Counted from the stretch's first letter, positions 8,424 through 17,590 are shown. The stretch is 64,000 bases of DNA from Pseudomonadales bacterium (GCA_041395945.1 JAWKZN010000003.1:388647-452646); one strand, 5' to 3'. Made by a program: numbers and translations. Notes: generated from the letters alone by a model not told the origin.

Positions 8424-9079
8424 CACCTGTCCGCACCACGGTTGCGCTGTGCATTTTCTTCATCGCGGTGGTGGTGGGGCTGTTTGTCAACAGTGTGACC
8501 CGCACCCCCACCCTGACCGAAGAAGAGCTGCGTGCGGTGGGCACCTTCATCCTGCCCAGGCCGCGGGAGATCACGCCCTTCGAGCTGAACACGCACACCG
8601 GTGCGGCATTTGATCTGGACGATCTGCAGGGACGCTGGACGTTTGCCTTCTTCGGTTTTACCAACTGCCCGGACATATGCCCCACCACTATGGCGGTCAT
8701 GGGCCAGGCTTATCGGACGCTGGCTGCAGCGGATGCGGAGCTGGCGGGCCTGTTCCAGGGTGTGCTGGTCTCGGTCGATCCGGAACGGGACGACGCCGAA
8801 ACCCTCGGCCGCTATGTAAGCGCCTTCTCCGCCGACTTCCTCGGTGTGCGGGGCGAGCCCCAGGCGCTGGCTGTTTTCGCCGATCAGGTCAATGTGGCGT
8901 TCGCCAAGGTGCCTCGACGCGATGAGGCAGGAGAAGTGCTGACCGACAGCTATGATGTGGATCACTCGGCCAACATCGTGATCATCAATCCCCGTGGTCA
9001 TTACCACGGTTTCATCAAATATCCCCAGACGGCGGAGAATGTGCTGGCGACCTTTCGGTCGTTGCAGGCGCGCTTTTAA
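8420..9079 (+). CDS. SCO1/SenC-type copper chaperone
   Basis: A 219-residue membrane-anchored thioredoxin-fold protein that delivers copper to CuA of subunit II. FTNCPDICPTT gives the CxxxC copper site and YDVDHSANIV the distal His. The N-terminal helix covers about residues 9-25. The start is GTG 8420, sharing bases with the ctaB stop. It is the last gene of the oxidase assembly run; a repeat-filled intergenic region follows. Confidence 0.93.
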   Translation: MTPVRTTVALCIFFIAVVVGLFVNSVTRTPTLTEEELRAVGTFILPRPREITPFELNTHTGAAFDLDDLQGRWTFAFFGFTNCPDICPTTMAVMGQAYRTLAAADAELAGLFQGVLVSVDPERDDAETLGRYVSAFSADFLGVRGEPQALAVFADQVNVAFAKVPRRDEAGEVLTDSYDVDHSANIVIINPRGHYHGFIKYPQTAENVLATFRSLQARF

Positions 9080-9118
9080 TCTCAGCTCAGAATTTCGGAA
9101 TGAGGTTGATCAGGGCGC

Positions 9119-9255
9119 GGGTGAGAACCCGTGTCCCCGGGCCTCGCTCGGCAGCTCCGCTGTGCCCTCGTGTGGCGTTTTGCCTCGCGTAGGAACACGA
9201 GTCAAAACGCCGTACTCGGCCTCGCTACACGGCCCGGGGACACGGGTTCTCACCC
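9119..9255 (+). repeat. Palindromic element with 25-bp perfect inverted ends
   Basis: Bases 9119-9143 are the exact reverse complement of 9231-9255 (arms start GGGTGAGAACCCG). An internal inverted pair CTCGTGT/ACACGAG and the phrase TGCCTCGCG are shared with the neighbouring repeat. The element is non-coding, follows sco, and half of it recurs inverted near 17.85 kb. It resembles a non-autonomous or palindromic intergenic unit. Confidence 0.85.
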
Positions 9256-9400
9256 ACGCCAGGTAAATCTTTCCGAGTTTCGTGTCTGTGTGTCTGGCTG
9301 GCGCAGGGGGGATCGATTGACTGTGGGTCCTGCTCGACTTCCGAAACGCTCATGTCGTCGCTGCCCCGACCGCCTGTCTCGGATCGATCGCGAAGGTGGG

Positions 9401-9538
9401 GTGGAGTGGGGGGTGTGACGGACCGTGGAGCGAGGCCGAGGGCGACGGATTGACTCGCGTGCCTCACGCGAGGCAAGTCCGTCAACGGAGGGTAGCCCGG
9501 AGGGCCCGAGCGTAGGTCCGTCACACCCCCCTCTCCAC
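9401..9538 (+). repeat. Second palindromic element of the same family
   Basis: Arms 9401-9424 and 9515-9538 are inverted complements with one mismatch (core GGTGTGACGGACC). The interior has CTCGGCCTCGCTCCACGG when read on the minus strand and TGCCTCGCG, as at 17.66-17.79 kb. No gene is visible between 9080 and 9588; this and the element at 9119 fill most of that space. Confidence 0.83.
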
Positions 9539-9588
9539 CCCAGCCTCTCTAACAGCTCTGATAACAGACCGCTCAACAGGCGGCGAAA

Positions 9589-10569
9589 TCAGGCTTCGAG
9601 CATGCGCTCGTCCAGATAGAGAAAGTGGGCGCGATGCTGCTGCACGATGCGCTGGAACTCTTCCGGATTGTTGAAACGCACGGCGCCGGTTTCATCGCGT
9701 CTGGCGGCGACCGCAAGACGGGACAGCCAGAACGCGAGGGCGGCGTAGAGGGCGAAGGCGGAGAAGAAACACAGCTCCGCACGGGACAGGGGTCGGATCT
9801 GGTGGTAGGTGCGGATGAGGCGCAGGGTGCGCTCTTCATCGAGCAGACCGCTGGCGTCCGTGCACCAGTCGTTGGCGGCCACTGCCAGGTCATAGAGCAG
9901 AAATCCTTCCGATGCGTGGTGAAAATCCAGCACACCACTCAAGCCCCGCTCGTTGAAGAGCACGTTGTCGCGGAACAGGTCTGCATGGATGACGCCTTTC
10001 GGCAGGGACTGAACATCGTGGCGTGCAAGCAGTGAGGTCACCTCCTTGACCGTCTCATCCAGCAGCCTGGACGACAGATAGGGCAGATAACCCCGGGTGA
10101 GCTGGGCGTGGTGTTTGAGCCAGTCGGTTCTGCGGGGATGAGCGGGTACTGTCTGGGACCATCCTGCGGTCGCGACATGAAATCGCCCGATGAAGCGTGC
10201 CAGGGCTTCGACCTGGCGCAGGGTCGGGTTGTAGACGTGGCGCCCGGGCAGTCGAGGGGCGAGCACCACCGGCTTATGCTCGAAGACTTCGAAGGGCTCA
10301 CCGGCCAGATTGCGCAGTATGCCGGGGACAGGCAGTCCGGATTCGATACACAGATCTAACAGAGGAACGAACGCAGTACCCGCATTGGAAGCCTGCTCCA
10401 GCACGGTGAGCACAAACTCCCGTTCGCGGCCCCGGGTGAGGGTGCGGAGGAAATAGTTGGAGTTCTCGATGCCGTTGGCGGCCGGTCGGTAGCTCACCAG
10501 TTCGCCGATACCGTAGCGGGCGATGGTGTCTTCCAGGTCCAGCACATCGAGTCTGGTAATGGCGTTCAT
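9589..10569 (-). CDS. thrB: Homoserine kinase, APH-fold type
   Basis: It phosphorylates homoserine in threonine synthesis, using the aminoglycoside-phosphotransferase fold (ThrB2 type). Over 326 residues it shows the N-terminal ENSNYFL nucleotide strand, the catalytic loop VIHADLFRDNVLF (Brenner-type HxDxxxxN) and the metal-binding LDFHHA. ATG 10569 is chosen because the alternative upstream ATG at 10620 adds a basic leader absent from the family. It lies next to the DUF2782 gene and polA, an arrangement seen in pseudomonads. Confidence 0.92.
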   Translation of the reverse strand: MNAITRLDVLDLEDTIARYGIGELVSYRPAANGIENSNYFLRTLTRGREREFVLTVLEQASNAGTAFVPLLDLCIESGLPVPGILRNLAGEPFEVFEHKPVVLAPRLPGRHVYNPTLRQVEALARFIGRFHVATAGWSQTVPAHPRRTDWLKHHAQLTRGYLPYLSSRLLDETVKEVTSLLARHDVQSLPKGVIHADLFRDNVLFNERGLSGVLDFHHASEGFLLYDLAVAANDWCTDASGLLDEERTLRLIRTYHQIRPLSRAELCFFSAFALYAALAFWLSRLAVAARRDETGAVRFNNPEEFQRIVQQHRAHFLYLDERMLEA

Positions 10570-10653
10570 GCTGACCGAGCGTTCAAGCTGACCTTGCGGT
10601 CGTTGTAACCGTGCATTCATTGCGAACCGGCATGCATAAGCGATGGCCGCTCA

Positions 10654-11001
10654 TCAGAATTCCACGATCACCCAGCTGGGGATCAGGGTTTCGGCGCGCT
10701 CCAGATCTGTCTCACCGGTGGTCTGGTCGCGGGGTACCAGGTAGTAGGGCTTTCCCCAGTTGGGTACGACGCGCACCATGCGCAGCACGCCGCCCTGGCG
10801 GTATTCGAATACGGTGCGTTCTTCTTCGGCGATGATGGTGACATCCGGGCCGCGGATGTCCACGGACTCCGCCGACCAGCCGGCGGCGGGGAAAAGTAAA
10901 CAGGCGCTGAGAAGGGCGAAACCCGGCAGCCGGCGCCCCGATATGCGGTGTGCGTGGCGGATGAGCCGGGGCCGTGGGTGTTGTGCAGTTAGATGCCGCA
11001 T
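10654..11001 (-). CDS. DUF2782-like exported protein
   Basis: A 115-residue protein with a basic N-terminus, a hydrophobic stretch ending in GWSAES (signal peptide or anchor), and a short domain holding DVTIIAEEERTVFEYR and VPNWGKPYYLVP, features I associate with DUF2782. ATG 11001 is used because longer starts run into the polA promoter region. It is divergent from polA with 59 bases between, and upstream of thrB on the same strand. The function is unknown. Confidence 0.75.
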   Translation of the reverse strand: MRHLTAQHPRPRLIRHAHRISGRRLPGFALLSACLLFPAAGWSAESVDIRGPDVTIIAEEERTVFEYRQGGVLRMVRVVPNWGKPYYLVPRDQTTGETDLERAETLIPSWVIVEF

Positions 11002-11060
11002 CGATGCGTCCTTACCTTCAAGTAGAATGGTGAACCATTCGGGGCGGCAAGGCAAAACAC

Positions 11061-13799
11061 ATGGCGGATAAACCACTGGTGCTGGTGGACGGGTCTTCAT
11101 ACCTGTTCCGGGCTTATCACGCGATGCCCGACCTGCGGACGTCGGACAATACCTCCACCGGGGCGGTGCGCGGGGTGATCTCGATGCTGCGCAAGCTGGC
11201 CAAGGACTATGAAGGCAGTCCGATTGCGGTGGTTTTCGATGCCAAGGGTAAAACCTTCCGGGATGAGCTCTATCCGGACTACAAAGGTAACCGACCGCCG
11301 ATGCCCGACGATCTGCGTGAGCAGATCGAACCCATCCACCAGATCATCCGCGCCATGGGGCTGCCTGTGCTGGTGGTGCCAAATGTGGAGGCCGACGATG
11401 TGATCGGCACCCTGGCCCGCCAGGCGACGAGCGCGCAACGTGACACGGTGATCTCTACCGGCGACAAGGACATGGCCCAGCTGGTGACCGAGCACGTGAC
11501 TCTGGTGAACACCATGACAGACACCCGGCTGGATCGGGCCGGCGTGTTTGAAAAATACGGCGTGCATCCTGAGCAGATCATCGACTTCCTGGCCCTGACC
11601 GGCGATACGGTGGATAACATCCCAGGGGTTCCCAAGGTCGGACCGAAGACGGCGGCCAAGTGGCTTGCCGAGTACCAGACCCTCGATGCGGTGATGGCGG
11701 CGGCGGACGAGTTCAAAGGCAAGATCGGCCAGTACCTGCGGGAAAGTCTGGGCCATCTGCCCCTGTCGCGGCAGCTCACCGAAATAAAATGCGATGTGCC
11801 GCTGGATCTGAGCATCGAGGATCTGGTGCCGCGCAAGCCGGACGAATCTGCGCTGGTGGCGCTGTTCGAGCGGTACGAATTCAAGACCTGGCTGGCCGAA
11901 CTCGGTGTGGGGGCTGCCGCGGCGGGCGCCGGCGCAGTGGCAGCGGGATCCGCAGCCGGGGGCGCCGGTGGGGCGGTCCATACTGGAGCGCCAGTGGATT
12001 ACGACTGTGTGCTGGATGTTGAAGGTCTGAAGGTCTGGCTGGCCGGGCTGCGCAAGGCGGGCATTTTCGCGTTTGATACCGAAACCACCAGTCTCAACTA
12101 CATGGATGCCGAGCTGGTCGGCTTTTCCTTCAGCCGGGCGGCGGGGAAGGCGGCCTATGTTCCAGTCGGACACCGCTATGCCGGGGCACCGGAGCAGATC
12201 GACCTCGAGACCGCCCTGGCCCTGCTGAAGCCGCTGCTCGAAGACGCTTCGACAAAGAAAATCGGCCAGAACCTGAAATACGACATGAATGTGCTGGCGC
12301 GCTACGGGGTGAACATCGCCGGTGTCGAATTCGACACCATGCTCGAATCCTATGTGCTCGACAGCGTCGCCACCCGTCACAACATGGACGATCTGGCGAA
12401 GAAGTATCTGCAGCGGGACACCATCACCTACCAGGATGTTGCCGGGAAGGGCGCCAAGCAGCTCACCTTCGATCAGGTGCCCCTCGAGCAGGCCAGCGAC
12501 TATGCGGCGGAAGATGCGGATGTGACCCTGCAACTGCACCACACCCTGTGGCCGAAGCTTGCACCCACCGAATCCCTGGTGCGCGTGTTCCGGGATATCG
12601 AGATGCCCCTGATACCGGTGCTCTCCGGAATGGAGCGGCGCGGTACGCTCATCGATGGCGGGCTGCTCGCCGACCAGAGCCGGGAGCTGGCCGAGCGGCT
12701 GGGTACGCTGACCGCCCAGGCCCATGACCTCGCGGGCGGTACCTTTAATCTGGATTCGCCCAAACAGCTCCAGGAAATCTTCTACGAACGCCTCGGACTC
12801 CCGGTGCTGAAGAAAACACCCAAGGGTCAGCCATCCACCGCGGAACCGGTGCTGCAGGACCTCGCCCGGGATTACGAGCTGCCCCGGGTGATTCTCGAGT
12901 ACCGCAGTCTGGCGAAACTGAAGTCCACCTATACCGACAAGCTGCCGCTGCAGATCAATCAGAAAACCGGCCGGGTGCATACCTCCTATCATCAGGCGGT
13001 GGCGGCAACCGGTCGGCTGTCGTCCACGGATCCCAATCTGCAGAACATTCCCATTCGCACAGCGGAAGGTCGGCGGATCCGCCAGGCCTTTGTGGCACCG
13101 CCGGGTCGGCGCATCGTTGCCGCGGACTATTCCCAGATCGAGCTGCGCATCATGGCGCATCTGTCGGGAGACCAGGGTCTGCGGACGGCCTTCGCCAACA
13201 ATCAGGACATCCATCAGGCTACCGCCGCGGAAGTCTTTGGCGAGAAGCTCGAAGATGTCACCGCCGATCAGCGCCGCAACGCCAAGGCCATCAACTTCGG
13301 GCTGATCTACGGCATGTCGGCCTTCGGCCTCGGGCGCAATCTGGGTATCTCCCGGACCCTGGCCCAGGACTACATCGATCGCTACTTCGCCCGCTATCCG
13401 GGTGTGGCCGAGTACATGGCGGAAACCCGGGCGCTGGCGCATGACCAGGGTTATGTGGAAACCGTGTTCGGCCGGCGCCTCTACCTTCCGGATATCACCA
13501 GTCGCCATGTGCAGCGGCGTCAGGGCGCGGAGCGCACGGCCATCAACGCCCCGATGCAGGGCACGGCGGCGGACATCATCAAGCGCGCGATGATCAGCGT
13601 GCATGCCTGGCTGCCGTCATCCGGGCTGGATGCGCTGATGATCATGCAGGTTCACGATGAACTGGTGTTCGAGGTGGCGGAATCTGCTGTCGAGGGCCTG
13701 ATCGCCGGGGTGACCGATCGCATGTCGGCCGCAGCGGAACTGGCGGTGCCTTTAGTGGTGGATGTGGGGGTCGGGGCGAACTGGGATGAGGCTCATTAG
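11061..13799 (+). CDS. polA: DNA polymerase I
   Basis: A 912-residue repair and Okazaki-processing polymerase, close to the family's usual length. Domains in order are: 5'-3' exonuclease (LVDGSSYLFRAYHAMP; VEADDVIGTLA; DNIPGVPKVGPKTA, residues 1 to about 290); 3'-5' proofreading exonuclease with intact FDTETTSLNYMD and the YAAEDADVT end; and the palm domain with ADYSQIELRIMAHLS, RRNAKAINFGLIYGMS and MQVHDELVFEV. An Ala/Gly-rich linker (about residues 286-312) joins the first two domains. All catalytic motifs are present. Confidence 0.97.
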   Translation: MADKPLVLVDGSSYLFRAYHAMPDLRTSDNTSTGAVRGVISMLRKLAKDYEGSPIAVVFDAKGKTFRDELYPDYKGNRPPMPDDLREQIEPIHQIIRAMGLPVLVVPNVEADDVIGTLARQATSAQRDTVISTGDKDMAQLVTEHVTLVNTMTDTRLDRAGVFEKYGVHPEQIIDFLALTGDTVDNIPGVPKVGPKTAAKWLAEYQTLDAVMAAADEFKGKIGQYLRESLGHLPLSRQLTEIKCDVPLDLSIEDLVPRKPDESALVALFERYEFKTWLAELGVGAAAAGAGAVAAGSAAGGAGGAVHTGAPVDYDCVLDVEGLKVWLAGLRKAGIFAFDTETTSLNYMDAELVGFSFSRAAGKAAYVPVGHRYAGAPEQIDLETALALLKPLLEDASTKKIGQNLKYDMNVLARYGVNIAGVEFDTMLESYVLDSVATRHNMDDLAKKYLQRDTITYQDVAGKGAKQLTFDQVPLEQASDYAAEDADVTLQLHHTLWPKLAPTESLVRVFRDIEMPLIPVLSGMERRGTLIDGGLLADQSRELAERLGTLTAQAHDLAGGTFNLDSPKQLQEIFYERLGLPVLKKTPKGQPSTAEPVLQDLARDYELPRVILEYRSLAKLKSTYTDKLPLQINQKTGRVHTSYHQAVAATGRLSSTDPNLQNIPIRTAEGRRIRQAFVAPPGRRIVAADYSQIELRIMAHLSGDQGLRTAFANNQDIHQATAAEVFGEKLEDVTADQRRNAKAINFGLIYGMSAFGLGRNLGISRTLAQDYIDRYFARYPGVAEYMAETRALAHDQGYVETVFGRRLYLPDITSRHVQRRQGAERTAINAPMQGTAADIIKRAMISVHAWLPSSGLDALMIMQVHDELVFEVAESAVEGLIAGVTDRMSAAAELAVPLVVDVGVGANWDEAH

Positions 13800-13805
13800 T
13801 TTGCT

Positions 13806-13835
13806 TGAAGAGTGATTCTGCAGAATCACTCTTCA
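13806..13835. terminator. 30-bp perfect palindrome between polA and engB
   Basis: The two 15-base halves (starting TGAAGAGTGATTCTG) are exact reverse complements, and the palindrome lies right after the polA stop. polA and engB converge here, so a bidirectional terminator is the likely role. There is no strong T-run, and a protein-binding palindrome is possible. Bases 13836-14002 show nothing further. Confidence 0.6.
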
Positions 13836-14002
13836 TCCGCACGCCGTCCCTGGCCAGATTGGGGGCGCCTGAACCGCGCTTGGCCATCCATGGCCAGATT
13901 TTGGGGTTATCGGGTATTGGGGTTGGATCCGAGGGGCCAGGTTGGAGGGTTGGTCGCAGGCGATCGAGTCAGGCGGCGAGATCCTGCTGGTGGATGCTGG
14001 GG

Positions 14003-14659
14003 TCAGTCGTTGAGCGCGTCGCCCCCGGGGTAGGGGGTGGTCTCGGCGGGTTCGGTGAGCCAGTCGAGGAGGGTGTTCAGCAGTTCGGGGACACCCTGGC
14101 CGGCGGTGGCGGAGAAACACTGCACACTCACCAGCGGCAGATCCTGCAGGGCGCGGCGGACCTGGGCCAGGGTTTTCGACTGGGCGCCGCGGCCGAGTTT
14201 GTCGGCCTTGTTCAGCAGCACCCGCACCGGCAGCTCCGAGGCGGCCGCCCAGCTCAACAGCTCCCGATCGAAGTCCTGCAGCGGATGGCGGATGTCCATC
14301 ACCAGCACCAGGCCGATGAGGGCGTCGCGATGGGAGAGATACTCGTTCACCGCCGCCTGCCACACACTCTGGGCCGCGCGCTGGGCCTTCGCATAGCCGT
14401 ATCCCGGCAGATCGACGAGCCGCCCGCCGGATTTCACATCGAAAAAGTTCAGCAGCTGGGTGCGCCCCGGGGTCTTGCTGACCCGGGCGGTATGGCGTGA
14501 CCCGGTGAGTCGATTCAGGACACTGGATTTACCCGCATTCGAGCGACCGGCGACTGCCACTTCGCGTCCGGCCTCCGGCGGGCAGCCCGCGAGGTCAGGC
14601 GCACTGCTGACAAATTCGACGTCGAGCCGGGGAAGATCTGAGACTGGGCCGCCCGTCAT
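14003..14659 (-). CDS. engB: Ribosome biogenesis GTPase EngB/YsxC/YihA
   Basis: This GTPase acts in large ribosomal subunit assembly. The 218 residues carry G1 GRSNAGKSS, the G2 region TPGRTQ, G3 DLPGYGYA, G4 NKADKL and G5 SATAGQG, all intact. The core begins VEFVSSAPDLAGCPPE, as expected. The C-terminal tail is slightly extended and acidic. Convergent with polA; divergent from cytochrome c4. Confidence 0.95.
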   Translation of the reverse strand: MTGGPVSDLPRLDVEFVSSAPDLAGCPPEAGREVAVAGRSNAGKSSVLNRLTGSRHTARVSKTPGRTQLLNFFDVKSGGRLVDLPGYGYAKAQRAAQSVWQAAVNEYLSHRDALIGLVLVMDIRHPLQDFDRELLSWAAASELPVRVLLNKADKLGRGAQSKTLAQVRRALQDLPLVSVQCFSATAGQGVPELLNTLLDWLTEPAETTPYPGGDALND

Positions 14660-14734
14660 GCGCTGGTACCTGTATCTGTGCGTGGCGTCCGGGAAATTCG
14701 CTGCGGAAATTTCCGGGGCGCGACACTTGAGCAG

Positions 14735-14746
14735 TTGTTATATAAT
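14735..14746 (+). promoter_or_regulatory. Possible -10 region for cytochrome c4
   Basis: TTGTTATATAAT, with TATAAT at 14741-14746, stands out in a GC-rich stretch about 140 bases before the cytochrome gene. No good -35 is found at the right distance, so this is tentative. Confidence 0.35.
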
Positions 14747-14887
14747 CCGCGGCCCGGCAAGCCGCGCCGGACGGGTCCTGCAGCTGCTCGGCCGTCGAAG
14801 ACATCCGTCAAAGGAGGGCTTCGGTGGCGCTCGGAGCGGGTCGCAGCGGGACCGGTTGAATCGAGAAGTGTACAGGACAAAACAACC

Positions 14888-15580
14888 ATGGCGTCACGAC
14901 CGGCGGGGTCTATGGGCCCGCACCTCCCCAGAATGAGTCACTTTTTTCAGTCATCCATCTCGGCCATCGTCAGAGCCGCGCTGCTGATCGTCGCGGGCAG
15001 CTTCAGCTTCAGTGTGCTGGCCGCCGGTGATCCGGAAGCGGGCAAGGCCCAGGCAGTTGTCTGTGGTGCCTGCCACGGACAGGACGGCGCCACCGGCATC
15101 GACCCGAGTTATCCCAATCTTGCAGGACAGAACGCACGCTATCTGGGTGCTCAGCTGCGCATGATTCAGGATGGCCGCCGCAATATTCCGCTGATGGCCG
15201 GACAGCTCACAGGCAAGAGCGCGCAGGATCTCGACGATCTCGCCGCCTACTACGCCTCACTGCCCGGGAAGATTGGCCAGGCCCAGGGCGACGACGCCCA
15301 GATCGACCGGGCTGCCGGAATTTTCCGCGGGGGGATCGCACGTAAAGGTGTGGCTGCCTGTTCCGCCTGTCACTCACCCACCGGCAGTGGCAACGCACCA
15401 GCCGGCTTCCCCCGGATCAGCGGACAGCCGAGTGTGTACACCGTCGCCCAGCTCACCGCGTACCGGGAAGGTAAGCGGGTCAGCGATGAAGCCTTTGGCG
15501 GCATGATGCGGGGCGTGGCCGAAGGTCTCACAGACGGCGAGATCGCCGTTCTTGCCGACTATATTCAGGGTCTGTACTGA
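14888..15580 (+). CDS. Diheme cytochrome c4
   Basis: A periplasmic, membrane-associated electron carrier able to feed terminal oxidases. The 230 residues have a signal peptide ending VLAAGD, then two cytochrome c domains with VCGACHGQDG and ACSACHSPTG, and distal Met residues in IPLMAGQL and AFGGMMRG. ATG 14888 is preferred because AGGA precedes it; ATG 14933 would give a more ordinary signal length but lacks a ribosome site. engB, cytochrome c4 and dsbA are neighbours in pseudomonads too. Confidence 0.92.
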   Translation: MASRPAGSMGPHLPRMSHFFQSSISAIVRAALLIVAGSFSFSVLAAGDPEAGKAQAVVCGACHGQDGATGIDPSYPNLAGQNARYLGAQLRMIQDGRRNIPLMAGQLTGKSAQDLDDLAAYYASLPGKIGQAQGDDAQIDRAAGIFRGGIARKGVAACSACHSPTGSGNAPAGFPRISGQPSVYTVAQLTAYREGKRVSDEAFGGMMRGVAEGLTDGEIAVLADYIQGLY

Positions 15581-15782
15581 GTTACGCCGGGCCGGGGCGC
15601 ACCAAGTGGGTGCCTTGTGGTCCAACACCGCGGGTGCGCTGACCGGCGCGCCCCCGGCAGCTGTTGTCCATGACCGTTCATGGAAGGTTAAGACTCAGCG
15701 ACTACACTGGTGATCAGAATCCGCCCGCCCGTGCATCGAGTCCGGACAAAGAGGGCGTGGTAAGAGAAGGAAATTTTCAGGA

Positions 15783-16526
15783 ATGAAGACAACTCGTATC
15801 CACCCACGGCCGGTTGGGACACCCCGATCCGCTGTCCCGGCCATGACTCGAATACTGGCTGTGTGCGCACTGCTGGTGTTGCCGGTTTCCAGTCTGTCTG
15901 CCGCGGAATTTCAGGAAGGCCAGCACTACGCGCGTCTGGCAGTGCCCGTCGATACGGTGGATGCCAGCAAAGTGGAGGTCGTCGAGGTGTTCTCTTACGC
16001 CTGTATACACTGCAAGACGTTTGATCCGACCCTCGAAGAATGGCGCCTCGCACAGGCAGACGATGTGCTGTTCCGTCGCGTCCCCGCGATCTTCAATCAG
16101 ACCTGGGCGCTCTTTGCCCAGGCCTTCTATACCGCGGAGCTGCTGGGTGTGACCGACAGGGTGCACACACCCATGTTCACCGCCATACATGATGAAGGCG
16201 TGGATCTTCGGGATCCGTCCCTGCTCGCGGAGCTTTTCAATCAGGCCGCCGGTGTGCCGCCAGCGGAGTTCACCCAGGTATTCAATTCCTTCGGCGTGCG
16301 CAGTCGGGTACAGCAGGCCGACGCCCACGGCCGCGCTTACGGCATCACCGGTGTACCGACACTGATTGTCGATGGACGTTTCCGGGTCGACGGCACCATG
16401 GCCGGCAATAACACCAACATGCTCCTGATTGTCGACTTCCTGGTCGAACAGCAGCGTGCAACCCGGCTCGGCGCTGGCACGCCGGTGCCTGTACCCGCCG
16501 CGCCAGGCAGTCTGGACGTCGAGTAA
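15783..16526 (+). CDS. dsbA: DsbA-family thiol:disulfide oxidoreductase with CIHC active site
   Basis: A periplasmic oxidant that introduces disulfides. A signal peptide ends near SLSAAE, followed by a thioredoxin fold with the active site SYACIHCKTF, a helical insertion, and the cis-Pro loop TGVPTLIVDG. The usual dithiol is CPHC; here Ile replaces Pro, which could shift redox potential. The 247 residues include about 20 extra N-terminal residues before MTRILAV (ATG 15843), an alternative start; the upstream GAAGGA favours 15783. Confidence 0.9.
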   Translation: MKTTRIHPRPVGTPRSAVPAMTRILAVCALLVLPVSSLSAAEFQEGQHYARLAVPVDTVDASKVEVVEVFSYACIHCKTFDPTLEEWRLAQADDVLFRRVPAIFNQTWALFAQAFYTAELLGVTDRVHTPMFTAIHDEGVDLRDPSLLAELFNQAAGVPPAEFTQVFNSFGVRSRVQQADAHGRAYGITGVPTLIVDGRFRVDGTMAGNNTNMLLIVDFLVEQQRATRLGAGTPVPVPAAPGSLDVE

Positions 16527-16536
16527 GCAGAGCAAA

Positions 16537-17580
16537 ATGCCAGGCAGTCCACAGTCTGATTTTTCCAGCGCGGCTAGACTGATCGCCCGTTCACTGGAAC
16601 AGTCGCCCATGCTGACCTGGGCCCGCTGGGGTGAGGAGCGTCTCGAACGCCAGCCCCGCATCAACGTGCTGCCGCATCATGAGTTTCCGTCCGGCAACCG
16701 CCGGGGTGCCGATGCACTTCTGGACGGTGCGGGTGCTTTGTCGGCCGCGGGCTCTTTATCCTCCGTCGCGGACTCTCTACCCTCCGCCGCGGGCTCTTTA
16801 TCCTCCGCCGCGGGCGCTTGTCCGGCGGAGGAGCTGCGCTTCCTGACCTACAACATTCAGGTCGGCATCAAGACCACCAAATACCGTCAGTATGTGACCA
16901 AGGGCTGGAAGCACGTGCTGCCCCACGACGGTCGCAATCGCAATCTGCGTCGTATCGCCAGTGTGGTGGCCGATCATGACTTCGTGGCACTGCAGGAAGT
17001 GGATGGTGGCAGTATCCGCAGCGGCTTCATCAATCAGGTGGAGTACCTGGCGGAGCTTGCCCAGTTCCCTTACTGGTATACCCAGCTCAATCGCGATCTC
17101 GGACCCTTCGCCCAGCACGGCAACGGCCTGCTGTCGAGAATCTCACCGGCAGCAATGGAAGATCACCGCCTGCCCGGCGCCATTCCGGGCCGTGGTGCGA
17201 TTCTGGTACGGCTGCCCTTTGGCGGGACCTCGGTGACGGTGGTGCTGCTGCACCTTTCCCTGGGTGAACGCTCCCGGGCCCTGCAGCTCGAGTACGTGAA
17301 GTCGCTCATCGATGGTGAGCCGAACGTGGTGATCATGGGCGACATGAACAGTCACCTAACCGATCTGCTGTTTGATTCCCCCTTAGCGGAGACTGGACTG
17401 CGACCGGCCGAAGGCGTGCATCCCACCTACCCGTCCTGGCGACCTGCACTGGCACTGGATCATGTGCTGGTCTCACCGAGCCTGCGCATCAGCGAATACA
17501 AAGTGCTGGATTGCCGCCTGTCCGACCACCGGCCCATTTCTGTCAGCCTGGCGCTGGCCGATGCACCGGTGCTGATGTAA
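16537..17580 (+). CDS. Endonuclease/exonuclease/phosphatase-fold protein
   Basis: A 347-residue protein whose C-terminal 240 residues form an EEP metal-dependent phosphoesterase domain: LTYNIQVG, ALQEVDGG, VVLLHLSLGERSRA, IMGDMNSH and the terminal SDHRPISVSL, with all catalytic residues visible. The N-terminal about 100 residues hold an Ala/Ser-rich linker coded by a 21-bp tandem repeat. ATG 16537 lies just after dsbA, a placement seen for EEP genes in pseudomonads. The substrate (nucleic acid, lipid or sugar phosphate) cannot be told. Confidence 0.85.
   Translation: MPGSPQSDFSSAARLIARSLEQSPMLTWARWGEERLERQPRINVLPHHEFPSGNRRGADALLDGAGALSAAGSLSSVADSLPSAAGSLSSAAGACPAEELRFLTYNIQVGIKTTKYRQYVTKGWKHVLPHDGRNRNLRRIASVVADHDFVALQEVDGGSIRSGFINQVEYLAELAQFPYWYTQLNRDLGPFAQHGNGLLSRISPAAMEDHRLPGAIPGRGAILVRLPFGGTSVTVVLLHLSLGERSRALQLEYVKSLIDGEPNVVIMGDMNSHLTDLLFDSPLAETGLRPAEGVHPTYPSWRPALALDHVLVSPSLRISEYKVLDCRLSDHRPISVSLALADAPVLM
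16747..16809 (+). repeat. 21-bp in-frame tandem repeat, three units
   Basis: Three consecutive units beginning GCGG(G/A)CTCT, each adding seven residues (pattern GSLSSVA, DSLPSAA, GSLSSAA), with degraded half units on both sides. They encode the flexible linker before the EEP domain. Copy number can change without breaking the frame. Confidence 0.88.
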
Positions 17581-17590
17581 GACTCACTCC

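Noticed and set aside
11097..13604. Open frame of 835 residues on the minus strand
   Set aside because: It lies entirely antisense to polA, whose motifs are complete; GC-rich genes commonly leave the opposite strand open.
14727..14746. TTGAGC...TATAAT as a full promoter for cytochrome c4
   Set aside because: The spacer is only eight bases; just the -10-like part is kept as a weak feature.
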